Both the position numbers and the translations under genes were made by a program. From Chitinophagales bacterium (GTDB lineage Bacteria; Bacteroidota; Bacteroidia; Chitinophagales; JADIYW01): a stretch of 64,000 bases of DNA. Below the pieces are notes generated by a model that saw only the letters and a program-made list of their open reading frames with translations, did no database searches and was not told where the DNA came from. The stretch spans positions 305,212-369,211 of the forward strand of contig JACJXS010000008.1 of the NCBI GenBank assembly GCA_020636545.1, read 5' to 3'. Every line of letters begins with the position of its first letter. Positions within the stretch are counted from its first letter, which is position 1. Positions 28,084 through 37,945 of this stretch are shown here, piece after piece.

Positions 28084-30042
28084 TTAGTTAGGTATAGGGA
28101 TTTTTTCTATACGAACCAAGAGTTGTTTGTAAGCCGTACTTATTTTGACATCTGGATTCTGAGTACCTTGAATTATTTCATTCTTTGTTCTCTCGTAAGT
28201 TTGCCTATTATTTAATCCTTTTTCTAATGCAACAACTAAAAATGAATGACCATAATAAGTATCTCCATTTTGATAATATAAATAAGCAGCACTTTCATAA
28301 GGAACATACCAATCAGGGTAAGTTTTACTAAGTTTTTCTAAAAAATTAAATGCACTATCTCTTTTGCCATTTTGCACTAAAGCATTAGGATATTTATAAT
28401 ATACCGATTCATTGCTTTTCTCTAATCGATAGACATTAGCATAACATAGAGTAGCACTATCATAATTTTGTCTTTTAAAAGTCATATCTCCCATCAAATC
28501 CCAACTCACAACTGAAGTATCAAATTTCTTTATAATTTTTAAAAATTGTTTTTCAGCTTCAGCAGTTTTTCCTAAGCCATAATAAGCAATACCTTCGGTT
28601 TCTTGTGTATGGATATCATCAGAATTTAGTGCATTTGCTTGCTTTGCATATTGTAAAGCTTTCATAAAATTACTTTCCTGTTCGCTTGGGTTTCTACTAT
28701 TCATACCCACTTGAGCATAATGTGTAGATGCAATTCTATTGGCTTCAAAAGATTGTTGTAAATGTGGCATATCTGCTTCAAATAAAGATTCTTTGCTAAA
28801 CCAAGCATTATTTCTTGCTTTTACAAATGGGAAATATAGCAACATTATTAAAATTGTAATTACAATAGGAATATGTTTTGCTTGTATTGTTTTGGACAAA
28901 TTAGCAATTTGCTTTTCAATTTTTGAGGGCAAAATATCAACAATTAAAACTGCAAATGCAAAAATAAAACCTAAACTTGCGATAAATACATATCTATCCG
29001 CAACAATGCCTTGCACTTCAGTAACAAAGTTGGCACAATACAATAATGAACTATAGAAAATTAGAATACCTAGTGTGAAGTGCTTATTTTTTTTGTACAT
29101 AATGAAAGCAGCCAATAAAGGCAAGATAACCACCACTAATTGTACTAATGTAATAGGATTTAAAATTGATCGCAATGGAATCATATTAAATCCAAAATAG
29201 AAATAATAACCTTTTGGAATGACCATAAATTTTAAATAGTAGAGGTAAGTAGCCACACTCATTCCCAAACGATTAAAAAATGTATTGTCAGCAATTAATG
29301 GATTTTCTGTTATCATAAAACTTTTCTCAAACACTTTAGCATTAAATGGAATTAATAAATCTATTATTGATGTAGATAAAATTATTAACATGAATAATCC
29401 TACGAAATAGAGTAAAATATCTTTTTTTAAAGAGCGATTATAAACAAAGAATGCAAGTAAAGGCAAGATAAATATTAAGTTATACGCATCTCTCTTAGAA
29501 TAAATACCCAATACAAAAAATAAAGCAATGAATAGAAAATAAAACCTCTTTTTCGTTACTTCATAATTGATATAACTATTAAGTGCCAACACAATAAACA
29601 ACATACTGAACAAACCATCTCTACTTTTTAGATTATTGACAACACCAGCGTGAACGGGATGAACTATAAAAAGTAAAGTAGTAACTAATGCAATAGGAAT
29701 AGCATTTTTTATAGGCAATCTTTGTAATACATAAAATATAGTACAACATAAAATTACATAAATAAGTAGGTTGATAATATGCGATACCTTTGGATTAATA
29801 CTGCCTTGTATAAATTGTTCTAAAGCAAAAGTAAACATCGCAATTGGACGATAATCAGAAATGTCAAAACGTTTAGCAAATACACTAAATATATCTTTAA
29901 ATGATGAACCTTCAGCTGGAATGTTATTAAAAATATATTGGTCATCTAAGCTATATCCATTTTTTATAGCAGAAGAATAAAAAACAAAAGTGATGAATGT
30001 AAATAATAAATAGTATATTATGTTTCTCTTGGAAAATATCAT
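28084..30042 (-). CDS. Polytopic membrane protein with C-terminal TPR repeats, possible glycosyltransferase (TMTC-like)
   Basis: A 652-residue protein with about ten membrane helices in residues 8-405 followed by tetratricopeptide repeats (about 430-640). After the first helix comes NGYSLDDQYIFNN, with the adjacent Asp pair placed as in GT-C glycosyltransferases, and SDYRPIAMFTFALEQ, which matches TMTC/DUF1736-type proteins. LKSRDGLFSMLF (about 130) also fits. Such proteins are suspected to mannosylate or otherwise modify secreted proteins, but that role is inference here. It is divergent from the HTTM gene (72 bp apart). Confidence 0.65.
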   Translation of the reverse strand: MIFSKRNIIYYLLFTFITFVFYSSAIKNGYSLDDQYIFNNIPAEGSSFKDIFSVFAKRFDISDYRPIAMFTFALEQFIQGSINPKVSHIINLLIYVILCCTIFYVLQRLPIKNAIPIALVTTLLFIVHPVHAGVVNNLKSRDGLFSMLFIVLALNSYINYEVTKKRFYFLFIALFFVLGIYSKRDAYNLIFILPLLAFFVYNRSLKKDILLYFVGLFMLIILSTSIIDLLIPFNAKVFEKSFMITENPLIADNTFFNRLGMSVATYLYYLKFMVIPKGYYFYFGFNMIPLRSILNPITLVQLVVVILPLLAAFIMYKKNKHFTLGILIFYSSLLYCANFVTEVQGIVADRYVFIASLGFIFAFAVLIVDILPSKIEKQIANLSKTIQAKHIPIVITILIMLLYFPFVKARNNAWFSKESLFEADMPHLQQSFEANRIASTHYAQVGMNSRNPSEQESNFMKALQYAKQANALNSDDIHTQETEGIAYYGLGKTAEAEKQFLKIIKKFDTSVVSWDLMGDMTFKRQNYDSATLCYANVYRLEKSNESVYYKYPNALVQNGKRDSAFNFLEKLSKTYPDWYVPYESAAYLYYQNGDTYYGHSFLVVALEKGLNNRQTYERTKNEIIQGTQNPDVKISTAYKQLLVRIEKIPIPN

Positions 30043-30114
30043 ACGATAAAAATATAAAGTAAATTTGTCTTTTCTAATCTATTTTATCATTATTTTGTAG
30101 TTTGTTGAATAGCT

Positions 30115-31626
30115 ATGAATTCAAAGTTGAATAAATATATTAAATCTATTGAATATTTGCGATTAGATGAGCGTTCGGTGGCTATATTCAGAATTGTTCT
30201 TGGAATTAGTATTTTATATTCTCTTATTATATTAAAATTACCCTATACGGTTGAATTTTGGGGAGAACATACTATTATTCCAATAAACATTTTACAAAAA
30301 GCAAATGGAATAGGAAGCTGGTCTATTTTTGATTATGTACGAAATGATGGCTTTGCTTATTTTTGGATGAGTGTTTCTATAGTTTTAGCCGTACTTTTTA
30401 CAATCGGTTGGCAAACTAAAATAGTTTCTTTTTTATTGCTTTTTTTCTTTTTCAATATATTACAAGCTTATACTCGTTATAATACAGGGTTTGATAAATA
30501 CACATTCCAATTATTGACTTGGGCATGTTTTTTACCTTTGTCAAATTTTTTTAGTATTAAAAATAATACACAAAAGATTAAAACACCGCTTTGGGTTTCG
30601 GTTATTGTTATTGTTCAAATTGCAATGGTTTATTTTATTACAGGATTAGCCAAAACAGGCGATGCTTGGAAAAATGGTTATGCGGTTCAAGTTCTAACTT
30701 CTGATCTGTGGATGCGATACACAACCGCTGAAATCTTTAGAGATAATGCTTGGTTATATATGCCATTAACCTATGCCACACTTTTATTAGATTATCTTTT
30801 TCCATTTTTTCTCTTTATAAAGTTTAAAAATAATGTGTTAAGGTATTTCGCAATTATTTATCTCTTGGGTTTTCATATTAGTATATTTTCTTTAGTAGAT
30901 GTAGCGAATTTCTCTATAACTGGTGTGGCTGCTGCCATGATAATTATTCCGTCATCATTTTGGGAGAAACTTAAAATACAACAAGGATTTAAGTTTTATA
31001 GTACAATTAAATCGAATTCACAAAAGATGATGATTTATGGTTTTACAATATTTGTACTTTATACCATCGTTCAAAAAAACTTATTGTTTTATACTCGATT
31101 AGATGTATATAAAACCAAACACGAAAGTATTGCTTACAAATTTTTCAATGCAATTAATATTCCTACTGTTGTTCAAAATTCATTTCAATTTCAATATTGG
31201 AAGATGTATGCACCTAGCCCAGCTAGTGAAGGCGGTTGGTTGAGTATAGAATACAAAGGAGAAGATGGCTTCTTGTACGACTATTTTACTAAAGGTTTAT
31301 TGTCTAATACTGAACATAAAATTTCATTTCGACCCAAGGGAATGGAAGCGTTTTTATTATTTAATGGAAGGTCATTTAAGTATGAAGACAGATGGTATTC
31401 TGCAATATTTATGAGGTATTGGTTGTCCTATCAGTTGAAAAAGAATAAAATTCCAGTTTCTAGTTATAATAATTATTATTTAGCGGTTTATTCACTTGAT
31501 GTATCTCAGCAAGATGCAGATTTATCTCAAGTTCATAAGGAAATTATTCCCTTAGATGTGTTAGAAACATTTGTAAAACCTTATGAGCAAAATCTTCTAA
31601 AAAAAAACAATGAAGAAACCAACTAA
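30115..31626 (+). CDS. HTTM domain protein (vitamin K-dependent gamma-carboxylase-like)
   Basis: A 503-residue protein. Its N-terminal 300 residues hold about seven to eight membrane helices with the HTTM pattern: ERSVAIFRIVLGISILYSL at the N-terminus, WTKI-like TIGWQTKIV, and YTRYNTGFDKYTFQLLTWACFLPLS. The C-terminal 200 residues (from FYTRLDVYKTKH) are soluble, with YWKMYAPSPASEGGW. HTTM proteins resemble gamma-glutamyl carboxylase membrane parts; bacterial substrates are unknown. Its stop overlaps the end of the convergent rhomboid gene by four bases. Confidence 0.75.
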   Translation: MNSKLNKYIKSIEYLRLDERSVAIFRIVLGISILYSLIILKLPYTVEFWGEHTIIPINILQKANGIGSWSIFDYVRNDGFAYFWMSVSIVLAVLFTIGWQTKIVSFLLLFFFFNILQAYTRYNTGFDKYTFQLLTWACFLPLSNFFSIKNNTQKIKTPLWVSVIVIVQIAMVYFITGLAKTGDAWKNGYAVQVLTSDLWMRYTTAEIFRDNAWLYMPLTYATLLLDYLFPFFLFIKFKNNVLRYFAIIYLLGFHISIFSLVDVANFSITGVAAAMIIIPSSFWEKLKIQQGFKFYSTIKSNSQKMMIYGFTIFVLYTIVQKNLLFYTRLDVYKTKHESIAYKFFNAINIPTVVQNSFQFQYWKMYAPSPASEGGWLSIEYKGEDGFLYDYFTKGLLSNTEHKISFRPKGMEAFLLFNGRSFKYEDRWYSAIFMRYWLSYQLKKNKIPVSSYNNYYLAVYSLDVSQQDADLSQVHKEIIPLDVLETFVKPYEQNLLKKNNEETN

Positions 31627-32309
31627 TAAAAACTACTACGGTCTGTTTTTCTCCAATAAATAGTGACAATAGCACCAAAAATTGCTCCTCCAATATGTGC
31701 ATAATGTGCAACATTATCTAATCCATATTGAGCGAATCCAATATCATAAATTAAAATAACCAGCGGAATCATATATTTTGCTTTAATTGGAACTGGCACA
31801 AACATAAACATCAAAGGCGTATTTGGAAATAAAATACCAAAAGCTGCCATCAATCCATACAACGCACCAGAAGCACCCACTAAACCAGGAAAATAAATTT
31901 CTGAAAGTGTTTTATTGACTTCTGCCATTTCATAAGTAATCATTACCGTTCCAGCAGTTTTATAGGCCATTATTGCACTGATTAATAAATGAAAGGCTAT
32001 TGCTCCAAATCCAGAAATAAAATAAAGTTGGATGAATCTCTTTGGCGACATAATTCTTTCTAACACGGAACCAAAAAGAAACAACGCATACATATTAAAA
32101 AGGATATGCATAAATCCGCCATGTGCAAATAAATGCGTAAATAATTGATAAGGTTTAAATGCAGGATTGCTCGGATAATGCATTGCCAACAAATCTGTTA
32201 CCTGAGGAAATATAAATTGGATAACAAAAACAATGATATTGATTAGGATAATATTTTTTACGATAGGGGTAAGGTTTTGTAGAAATCCAGAGCGTCCAAA
32301 TTGTGTCAT
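31623..32309 (-). CDS. Rhomboid family intramembrane serine protease
   Basis: A 228-residue protein with six to seven helices. Catalytic landmarks: the HxxFMHILFNMYALFLFG segment with H63 and N72, the nucleophile motif GASGALYG with S147, and the general base in AHIGG (H205). All core residues are present, so it should be active. Rhomboids cleave membrane-spanning substrates; the target here is unknown. It lies 63 bp downstream of mutL on the same strand and may be read from the same transcript. Confidence 0.92.
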   Translation of the reverse strand: MTQFGRSGFLQNLTPIVKNIILINIIVFVIQFIFPQVTDLLAMHYPSNPAFKPYQLFTHLFAHGGFMHILFNMYALFLFGSVLERIMSPKRFIQLYFISGFGAIAFHLLISAIMAYKTAGTVMITYEMAEVNKTLSEIYFPGLVGASGALYGLMAAFGILFPNTPLMFMFVPVPIKAKYMIPLVILIYDIGFAQYGLDNVAHYAHIGGAIFGAIVTIYWRKTDRSSFY

Positions 32310-32372
32310 AAACTCATCTATTTTATCGCAACAAAATTAAACGAAATCTTGTTGTTGGATTGTTAATATTTT

Positions 32373-34202
32373 TTATTTATCAAATAATAATTGAATATCT
32401 TCTATCGTGTATGTCGTAAATGTTTTTAACCCAACTGGATTGATGTTAGGTTGCTTACAAGCAAATAAGCTATCTATAATATTTTGCATACTTTTTTCAT
32501 CAAGTATTGTAGATGGTTTTATGGCGGTATGATAGGCTACTGATTTTGCAATTTGTTGGTGTTGAGATAAATTATCCGTTTGCAAACTTTCTTTATAATG
32601 TTGTAAGATATTTTCAATTAACGAATGTTCATCTTCATTAACCAATTCGGGTGGTAAACCATGAACAATAATGCTATTATTTCCAAATGGTTCAATATCC
32701 AATCCAATTTTTCGTAAATCAGGTAATATTTCTTCCATATATTGGTAATCTCCAGCACTTAAATTGATAGTACGAGGAAATAAAGTTTGTTGCGAACTAC
32801 TTTCTTTTGTTTCTAATCTTTCTAAATATTGTTCAAATAAAATACGTTGATGGGCTCGATTTTGGTCTATCAATATGAACCCTTTTTTTACCTGCATCAG
32901 AATGTATTTCTGATGAATTTGGATTGGTTTAAATGTCACTTTAGTCTCTAAAACTTCATCATCTTCGTAATCCAATTTACTCTGAAGTGTTATAATTTTT
33001 TGTTCAGTTTCAGCATCTAATTGATATAGTTTTTCCCAATTATCAAAAGCAGGTGCATGTCTTACCTCGTAATGTTCAGAATGAAGCTGCTGATTCATTT
33101 CAGTTTTATTCATTCTTGAACCTAAGGTCTTGAACTCATTTTCGGCACTGCTTTGAGGATTAGTTAGAAAATTGATATTTGCTTGATGTTCAAAATCTAA
33201 GGTTGGCATGATGCTATATTGTGCTAAAGCATATTTTGCTGAAGCACGTAATAAAGCATAAACCGATTTCTCATCTTCAAATTTTATTTCTTGCTTATTT
33301 GGATGAACATTAATATCTATTGCAGAAGGTAAAATATCAATAAATAAACAATAAAATGGATATGTTTTATCTTGAATTAGGTTTTCATAAGCACTCTGAA
33401 TCGCATGGTTGAACAAGTTACTTTTAATAAAACGATTGTTTACAAAGAAGAATTGTTCGCCTCTTGTTTTTTTTGCTAGTTCAGGTTTCCCAATAAAACC
33501 ATAAACACTTACATATTCCGTATTTTCTTCAATTGGAACTAATTTGTCATTGTGATTTTTGCCAAAAACACTCACAATACGTTGTCTTAAATTGCCTTGT
33601 TTTAAATGATAAATTTCAGAACCATTATTATGCAATGAGAAAAATATGGAAGGATTTGCTAAAGCTACATGCAAAAACTCATCAATAATATGTTTGGTTT
33701 CAATTTGATTGGATTTTAGAAAATTTCGGCGTGCTGGAACATTGTAAAATAAATTTTTTACTGAAATTGAAGTGCCATCATTTGTAGCACAAGGTTCTTG
33801 TAAAATAATTTTAGACCCTTCTATAATAACGCAAGTACCGACATTTTTATCCTGCATTTTAGTCTTTAATTCCACATGAGCCACAGCGGCAATAGATGCC
33901 ATGGCTTCGCCTCGAAAGCCCATTGTATGTAAGCTAAATAAATCGTTGATATTACTTATTTTAGAAGTCGCATGACGTTCAAAACACATACGAGCATCAA
34001 TTTCTGACATGCCACTTCCATCATCAATGACTTGTACCAATGCACGACAGCATCTTTAACAATTAAGCTTGATGTTTTTTGCTCCAGCATCAACAGAATT
34101 TTCTAATAATTCTTTTACGATAGATGCAGGACGTTGAATAACTTCTCCCGCAGCTATTTGATTAGCAATTGCATCTGGTAGTAATTTTATCTTTTCAGAC
34201 AT
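32373..34202 (-). CDS. mutL: DNA mismatch repair protein MutL, with an internal stop from two compensating indels
   Basis: MutL links mismatch recognition by MutS to strand incision. From the ATG at 34202 the frame reads MSEKIKLLPDAIANQIAAGE and the ATP motif KELLENSVDAGA, then meets TAA at 34056-34058 (codon 49). Six codons later the same frame resumes with RALVQVIDDGSGM, GFRGEAMAS and on to the C-terminal dimerisation domain, about 609 codons in all. Removing one A before the stop and adding one G after it gives the expected family sequence KLIVKDAGRALVQ. The in-frame downstream part alone would begin at TTG 34040 and lack ATPase motif I. This is either two sequencing or assembly indels or a truly broken gene. 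Confidence 0.88.
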
Positions 34203-34206
34203 AAAG

Positions 34207-34214
34207 CAAAAATA
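34207..34214 (-). promoter_or_regulatory. -7 promoter element before mutL
   Basis: On the minus strand TATTTTTG matches TAnnTTTG and ends four bases before the mutL ATG, implying a leaderless or almost leaderless transcript. No -33 element is at ideal spacing. Confidence 0.35.
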
Positions 34215-34287
34215 CACATTTCCAGCCAAATCCACCTTTACAAACCAATATTAATTATCGACAAAAAATCAACATCTCCCTTTGCCA

Positions 34288-34413
34288 TTGTTGGTTTGTA
34301 ACCAACAACACAATAAAAATGTTATATATTAAATAAAAAAAATAAGATTTGAAAGCAAGTGAAGATGAGTAATTGCACAATGAAAAATAAGTTTGTTGGT
34401 TGCAAACCAACAA
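34288..34413. repeat. Pair of REP-like 21-bp palindromes in the ricT-mutL interval
   Basis: TTGTTGGTTTGTAACCAACAA at 34288-34308 is itself a 9-bp stem with a 3-base loop. An inverted copy with one difference sits at 34393-34413. Similarity extends a few bases outward (GCC before one, GGC after the other). Two inverted copies flanking about 84 bp resemble a REP/BIME unit; they could also act as terminators for the upstream ricT gene. Confidence 0.6.
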
Positions 34414-34436
34414 AGGCGAGAAAATAAGTTTGCTTA

Positions 34437-35741
34437 CTAAAAACTATTGTTTATTATCTCCTGGCTTTCTGTTTCGTCTATGATGATTGGGTCTATTATT
34501 AGACTTTTGTGGTTTTTGTTCTGAATTTTCCGTAGGCGTATTTTTCTTATCCTCATTCTTTGCAATAGTTTGTCCTTCTTGCTTATTTGAAGCATTTGGG
34601 TTGGGCTTATTGCGTTGCTTATTATTATCCTGTCTAGCTTTTTGTTTTTTTTTTTATCACTTCGTTCTAATGAAGATAAAGAAATCTGACCAACTAATTC
34701 TACAAATTCAGCATTGTCATTTTGCTCTTCAGGAGCTTCTGCCAAATCAGTTAAGTTCACGGGTTTCTTTCCTGCTTTATTCATTTCAAAAACAGATTTC
34801 GCATTCTCAAAAGTTAAAGTGTAGGCTTTATTGGTTTCTTTCTCAATATAAGTCATTAATCCTTTTAGAATATCGGTCTTGATTAACTTTGCAACACCAA
34901 CTTCACTTTCAATAAATTCAGCCTTTTGAGGCATATCTCTCAATGCATCTAAATAGGTATCCAATTCAAAGTTTAAACAACATTTCAATCTTCCACATTG
35001 CCCAGACAATTTGGTTTGGTTGATAGATAAATTCTGATACCTTGCCGCTGTCGTATTCACAGATTTAAAACTGGTCATCCAAGTAGAACAACATAACTCA
35101 CGACCACAAGAACCAATACCACCAACGATAGCAGCTTCTTGTCTTGCACCCACTTGTCGCATTTCAATTTTAATCTTAAATTCATTGGCTAATACTTTTA
35201 TCAATTCTCTAAAATCGACTCTGCCATCAGCAAAATAATAAAAAGTAGCTTTTTTGCCATCAGCTTGATATTCTACTGCTCCAAGTTTCATGTCTAAGCC
35301 TAAGTTTCTTGCCAATACTCTAGCTTTTAACATCGTTTCTTTTTCCAAATCACGTACTTTGTCCATCAATTCCAACTCGTGGTCTTTTGCAATTCTAAGT
35401 ACTTGCTTGAACTCATAAGTTTTTTCATTGATTTTTTTCTTACGCATTTGTAGCTTAACCAATTCTCCTTTTAGATTGATACGTCCAATATCATAGCCTT
35501 GAGTAGCTTCAACAACTACATAATCGCCTACAAAAACCTCTAATGGTTTCTCTAATTTATAAAAACCCTTGCGCGAGCCGTTTTTAAAACTGATTTCAAA
35601 TATATTGTATGTTGAAAAATTATCTATAGAAATATCTGCCAACCAATCATACACCTCAAGTTTTGAACAACCACCACTCGCACAATGTCCGTTGTTCTTA
35701 CACCCATTCGGAGTAGAAGAACCACAACCTGAACATCCCAT
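34437..35741 (-). CDS. ricT: PSP1 domain protein RicT
   Basis: A 434-residue protein of the PSP1/YaaT family; in Bacillus the RicT complex supports mRNA processing, but its Bacteroidota role is not established. The N-terminus is Cys-rich (GCSGCGSS, CKNNGHCASGGC), and the PSP1 core has FADGRVDFRELIKVLA, IEMRQVGARQEAAIVGGIG, CGRELCCSTW and SGQCGRLKCCLNFEL; the Cys clusters probably hold metal or an Fe-S site. An A11 run at 34646-34656 (minus-strand A) appears slipped: as written the last about 70 residues look unnatural. One extra A gives an Asn/Gln/Lys-rich tail ending PGDNKQ at 34444, the usual kind of tail for this family. Confidence 0.88.
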   Translation of the reverse strand: MGCSGCGSSTPNGCKNNGHCASGGCSKLEVYDWLADISIDNFSTYNIFEISFKNGSRKGFYKLEKPLEVFVGDYVVVEATQGYDIGRINLKGELVKLQMRKKKINEKTYEFKQVLRIAKDHELELMDKVRDLEKETMLKARVLARNLGLDMKLGAVEYQADGKKATFYYFADGRVDFRELIKVLANEFKIKIEMRQVGARQEAAIVGGIGSCGRELCCSTWMTSFKSVNTTAARYQNLSINQTKLSGQCGRLKCCLNFELDTYLDALRDMPQKAEFIESEVGVAKLIKTDILKGLMTYIEKETNKAYTLTFENAKSVFEMNKAGKKPVNLTDLAEAPEEQNDNAEFVELVGQISLSSLERSDKKKNKKLDRIIISNAISPTQMLQISKKDKLLQRMRIRKIRLRKIQNKNHKSLIIDPIIIDETESQEIINNSF

Positions 35742-35762
35742 AATTCAAAAAATTTATTTTAT

Positions 35763-35770
35763 CAAAGGTA
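35763..35770 (-). promoter_or_regulatory. -7 promoter element of ricT
   Basis: TACCTTTG on the minus strand matches TAnnTTTG, about 21 bp before the ricT ATG. It is back to back with the promoter at 35822-35829. Confidence 0.45.
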
Positions 35771-35821
35771 AGTATTTTAAATTTATTTTTTGAAAGCAAA
35801 TGTTATCATTCATTTTTTTAC

Positions 35822-35829
35822 TATTTTTG
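35822..35829 (+). promoter_or_regulatory. -7 promoter element of the small membrane protein gene
   Basis: TATTTTTG matches TAnnTTTG and lies 17 bp before the ATG at 35847. This supports that ATG over the in-frame TTG at 35790, which lies upstream of the promoter. Confidence 0.45.
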
Positions 35830-35846
35830 ATAAGAATATTTATGTT

Positions 35847-36296
35847 ATGAGTACAGTAATTGAAAGCCAAGACCCCAATCTTCAACCTAAACCAAGTATT
35901 TTCCATAAAGGAAAAAAGGCAACTGTTAGTTTCTTTAAAAAATTATTTTTAATCTTATTTGCTTTCTTAATTATTGGCATTGTAGGATTCTTTGCTTGGG
36001 CAAACTTTACACGCAGTTCAGGAAGTAGGGCAGGTGTCTTAATTACTTTTAATCAAGAAGGATATCTTTTTAAGACTTATGAAGGCGAATTAAATTTAGG
36101 CGGAATTAATGCACTTCCAGGGAATACAATTGCCAATAATATGTGGAAGTTCTCAGTTAAAGATGCTAATGTAGCTTCAAAATTAGATACATTGCAAGGT
36201 AAAAAAGTTAGATTACAATATAAGGAAAAAGCCAAAAATTTCTTTTGGCAAGGCAACACAAATTTCTTTGTAGATGGCGTTGAAGTTATTCCTTAA
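35847..36296 (+). CDS. Single-pass membrane protein of unknown function
   Basis: A 149-residue protein. A charged N-terminal tail is followed by one membrane helix (about residues 34-53, LFLILFAFLIIGIVGFFAW) and an extracytoplasmic domain with GVLITFNQEGYLFKTYEGEL and, at the end, WQGNTNFFVDGVEVIP. I recognise it only as a recurrent Bacteroidota protein, sometimes mislabelled 6-phosphogluconate dehydrogenase; nothing in it suggests that enzyme. The ATG at 35847 is chosen over the TTG at 35790 because a TAnnTTTG element lies between them. A bidirectional terminator follows. Confidence 0.7.
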   Translation: MSTVIESQDPNLQPKPSIFHKGKKATVSFFKKLFLILFAFLIIGIVGFFAWANFTRSSGSRAGVLITFNQEGYLFKTYEGELNLGGINALPGNTIANNMWKFSVKDANVASKLDTLQGKKVRLQYKEKAKNFFWQGNTNFFVDGVEVIP

Positions 36297-36321
36297 TTAT
36301 ATAACCACCCACTAAAAATAA

Positions 36322-36359
36322 AAAGAGCCAAGATTATTAAAATTTTGGCTCTTTTTTTA
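36322..36359. terminator. Bidirectional terminator between the small membrane protein gene and aspA
   Basis: The stem AAAGAGCCAA (36322-36331) pairs with TTGGCTCTTT (36345-36354), with an A-rich run before and a T run after it. It can therefore work for both converging genes. Confidence 0.8.
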
Positions 36360-36373
36360 TATACTTACTCTAA

Positions 36374-37765
36374 TTAATGAGATTCTAACATATTTTTAGG
36401 GTCTAAAATTTCATCTAATTTATCTTGAGACAATAAATCATGTTCCAATACTAAATCATAAACACTCTTTCCAGTTTCTAATGCTTCTTTAGCAATTTTG
36501 GTAGAATTTTTATATCCAATATGTGGGTTTAATGCGGTAACAATTCCGATACTATTTTTTACTTTATTAAAGCAAATTTCTTTGTTAGCAGTAATGCCTA
36601 CCACACATTTTTCTTCTAAAGCTACTAATGAATTGCATAAAAAGTTAATACTTTCCATTATGGCATGACACAAAACAGGCTCCATTACATTCAACTGCAA
36701 TTGTCCTGCTTCGGCTGCAAATGAAACCGCTAAATCATTGCCTATTACTTTATAACATACTTGGTTCACGACTTCAGGAATTACAGGATTTACTTTTCCT
36801 GGCATAATAGAAGAACCAGGTTGCATCGGTGGTAAATTTATTTCTGATACTCCAGCTCTTGGTCCCGATGATAGCAAACGCAAATCATTACAAATCATTG
36901 AAAGTTTCAATGCTAAGCGTTTTAAAGCTGAAGAATAAGATACATAAGCACTTGTATCTGGAGTGGCTTCAATTAAATTGCGAGATAGGACAATAGGAAA
37001 TCCAGTTATTGAAGCTAAATTATCAGCACATTTTTGAGCATATCCTTTTGGTGCATTTAAACCAGTTCCAATGGCAGTCGCACCCATATTGACCTCACAC
37101 AAGCCATTTGCTGCATGATTTAAAATTGGAATATCATTTTCTAATGTTGTTGCAAATGCTTCAAACTCTTGGCCTAATGTCATAGGAACAGCATCTTGTA
37201 ATTGCGTACGACCCATTTTAATAACATCTGCGAATGCTTCGCCTTTAGCTCTAAATGCTTTTAAAATTGAATTGGTTTGCTTAACTAATCGTTCATTCAT
37301 TAAAATTAAAGCAATTTTAATCGCTGTTGGATAGGCATCATTGGTAGATTGAGATTGATTGACATGGTCATTTGGCGAACAATATTGATATTCACCTTTT
37401 TGATGACCCAAAATTTCTATTGCTCTATTAGCGACCACTTCATTAATATTCATATTGATAGAAGTTCCAGCACCACCTTGTATCATATCTACTGGAAATT
37501 CTTGGTCAAATTTACCAGCAATAACTTCATCGCAAGCAGCAATCATTGCTTTATAGATATTTTCTTCTAAACCACCGAGTTCAAAATTGGTTTGTGCTGC
37601 TCCTTTTTTTGTGTAGCCTAATGCTTTAATAAATTCAGGATAAGCTGATAAATATTGATTCGAGATTTTAAAATTATTAATTGCTCGCTGTGTTTGTACG
37701 CCATAATAGGCATTTGAAGGAACTTCTAATTCTCCCAATAAATCACTTTCTTTTCTAAATTCCAT
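36374..37765 (-). CDS. aspA: Aspartate ammonia-lyase
   Basis: Converts aspartate to fumarate and ammonia. The 463-residue protein belongs to the fumarase/aspartase superfamily with the signature GSSIMPGKVNP (about 316-326). The segment MIQGGAGTSINMN (about 95-107) is of the aspartase type, where fumarase C has GSGTQSNMN, and NDHVNQSQSTNDAYP follows. A true fumarase C is encoded at 49.8 kb, which supports separate roles. It stands alone, converging on the small membrane protein gene across a shared terminator, with a Crp/Fnr gene divergent upstream. Confidence 0.88.
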   Translation of the reverse strand: MEFRKESDLLGELEVPSNAYYGVQTQRAINNFKISNQYLSAYPEFIKALGYTKKGAAQTNFELGGLEENIYKAMIAACDEVIAGKFDQEFPVDMIQGGAGTSINMNINEVVANRAIEILGHQKGEYQYCSPNDHVNQSQSTNDAYPTAIKIALILMNERLVKQTNSILKAFRAKGEAFADVIKMGRTQLQDAVPMTLGQEFEAFATTLENDIPILNHAANGLCEVNMGATAIGTGLNAPKGYAQKCADNLASITGFPIVLSRNLIEATPDTSAYVSYSSALKRLALKLSMICNDLRLLSSGPRAGVSEINLPPMQPGSSIMPGKVNPVIPEVVNQVCYKVIGNDLAVSFAAEAGQLQLNVMEPVLCHAIMESINFLCNSLVALEEKCVVGITANKEICFNKVKNSIGIVTALNPHIGYKNSTKIAKEALETGKSVYDLVLEHDLLSQDKLDEILDPKNMLESH

Positions 37766-37889
37766 AATAACTAAATTATTTTTAAAATAACTTGCGAAGA
37801 TACAAAATTTATCCTAATTCTTGAAATAGTATTTTTTTAGGAAAGCATAACTTGCTATTTATCTGAAATCTGTCATTTTTAAACTAAAA

Positions 37890-37923
37890 TTTGAGCTATA
37901 CATTTATAATATTATTACTTTTG
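37890..37923 (+). promoter_or_regulatory. Promoter of the Crp/Fnr regulator
   Basis: TTTG (37890-37893) and TACTTTTG (37916-37923) are 22 bp apart, a complete Bacteroidota -33/-7 pair. The ATG is 22 bp further on. Confidence 0.6.
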
Positions 37924-37945
37924 TAGTATATTTAGTTTCGATTGT

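Noticed and set aside
36374..37765. Second fumarase candidate
   Set aside because: The GGAGTSINMN segment is of the aspartase type, and a true fumC is present at 49833-51233, so aspartate ammonia-lyase is the better call.
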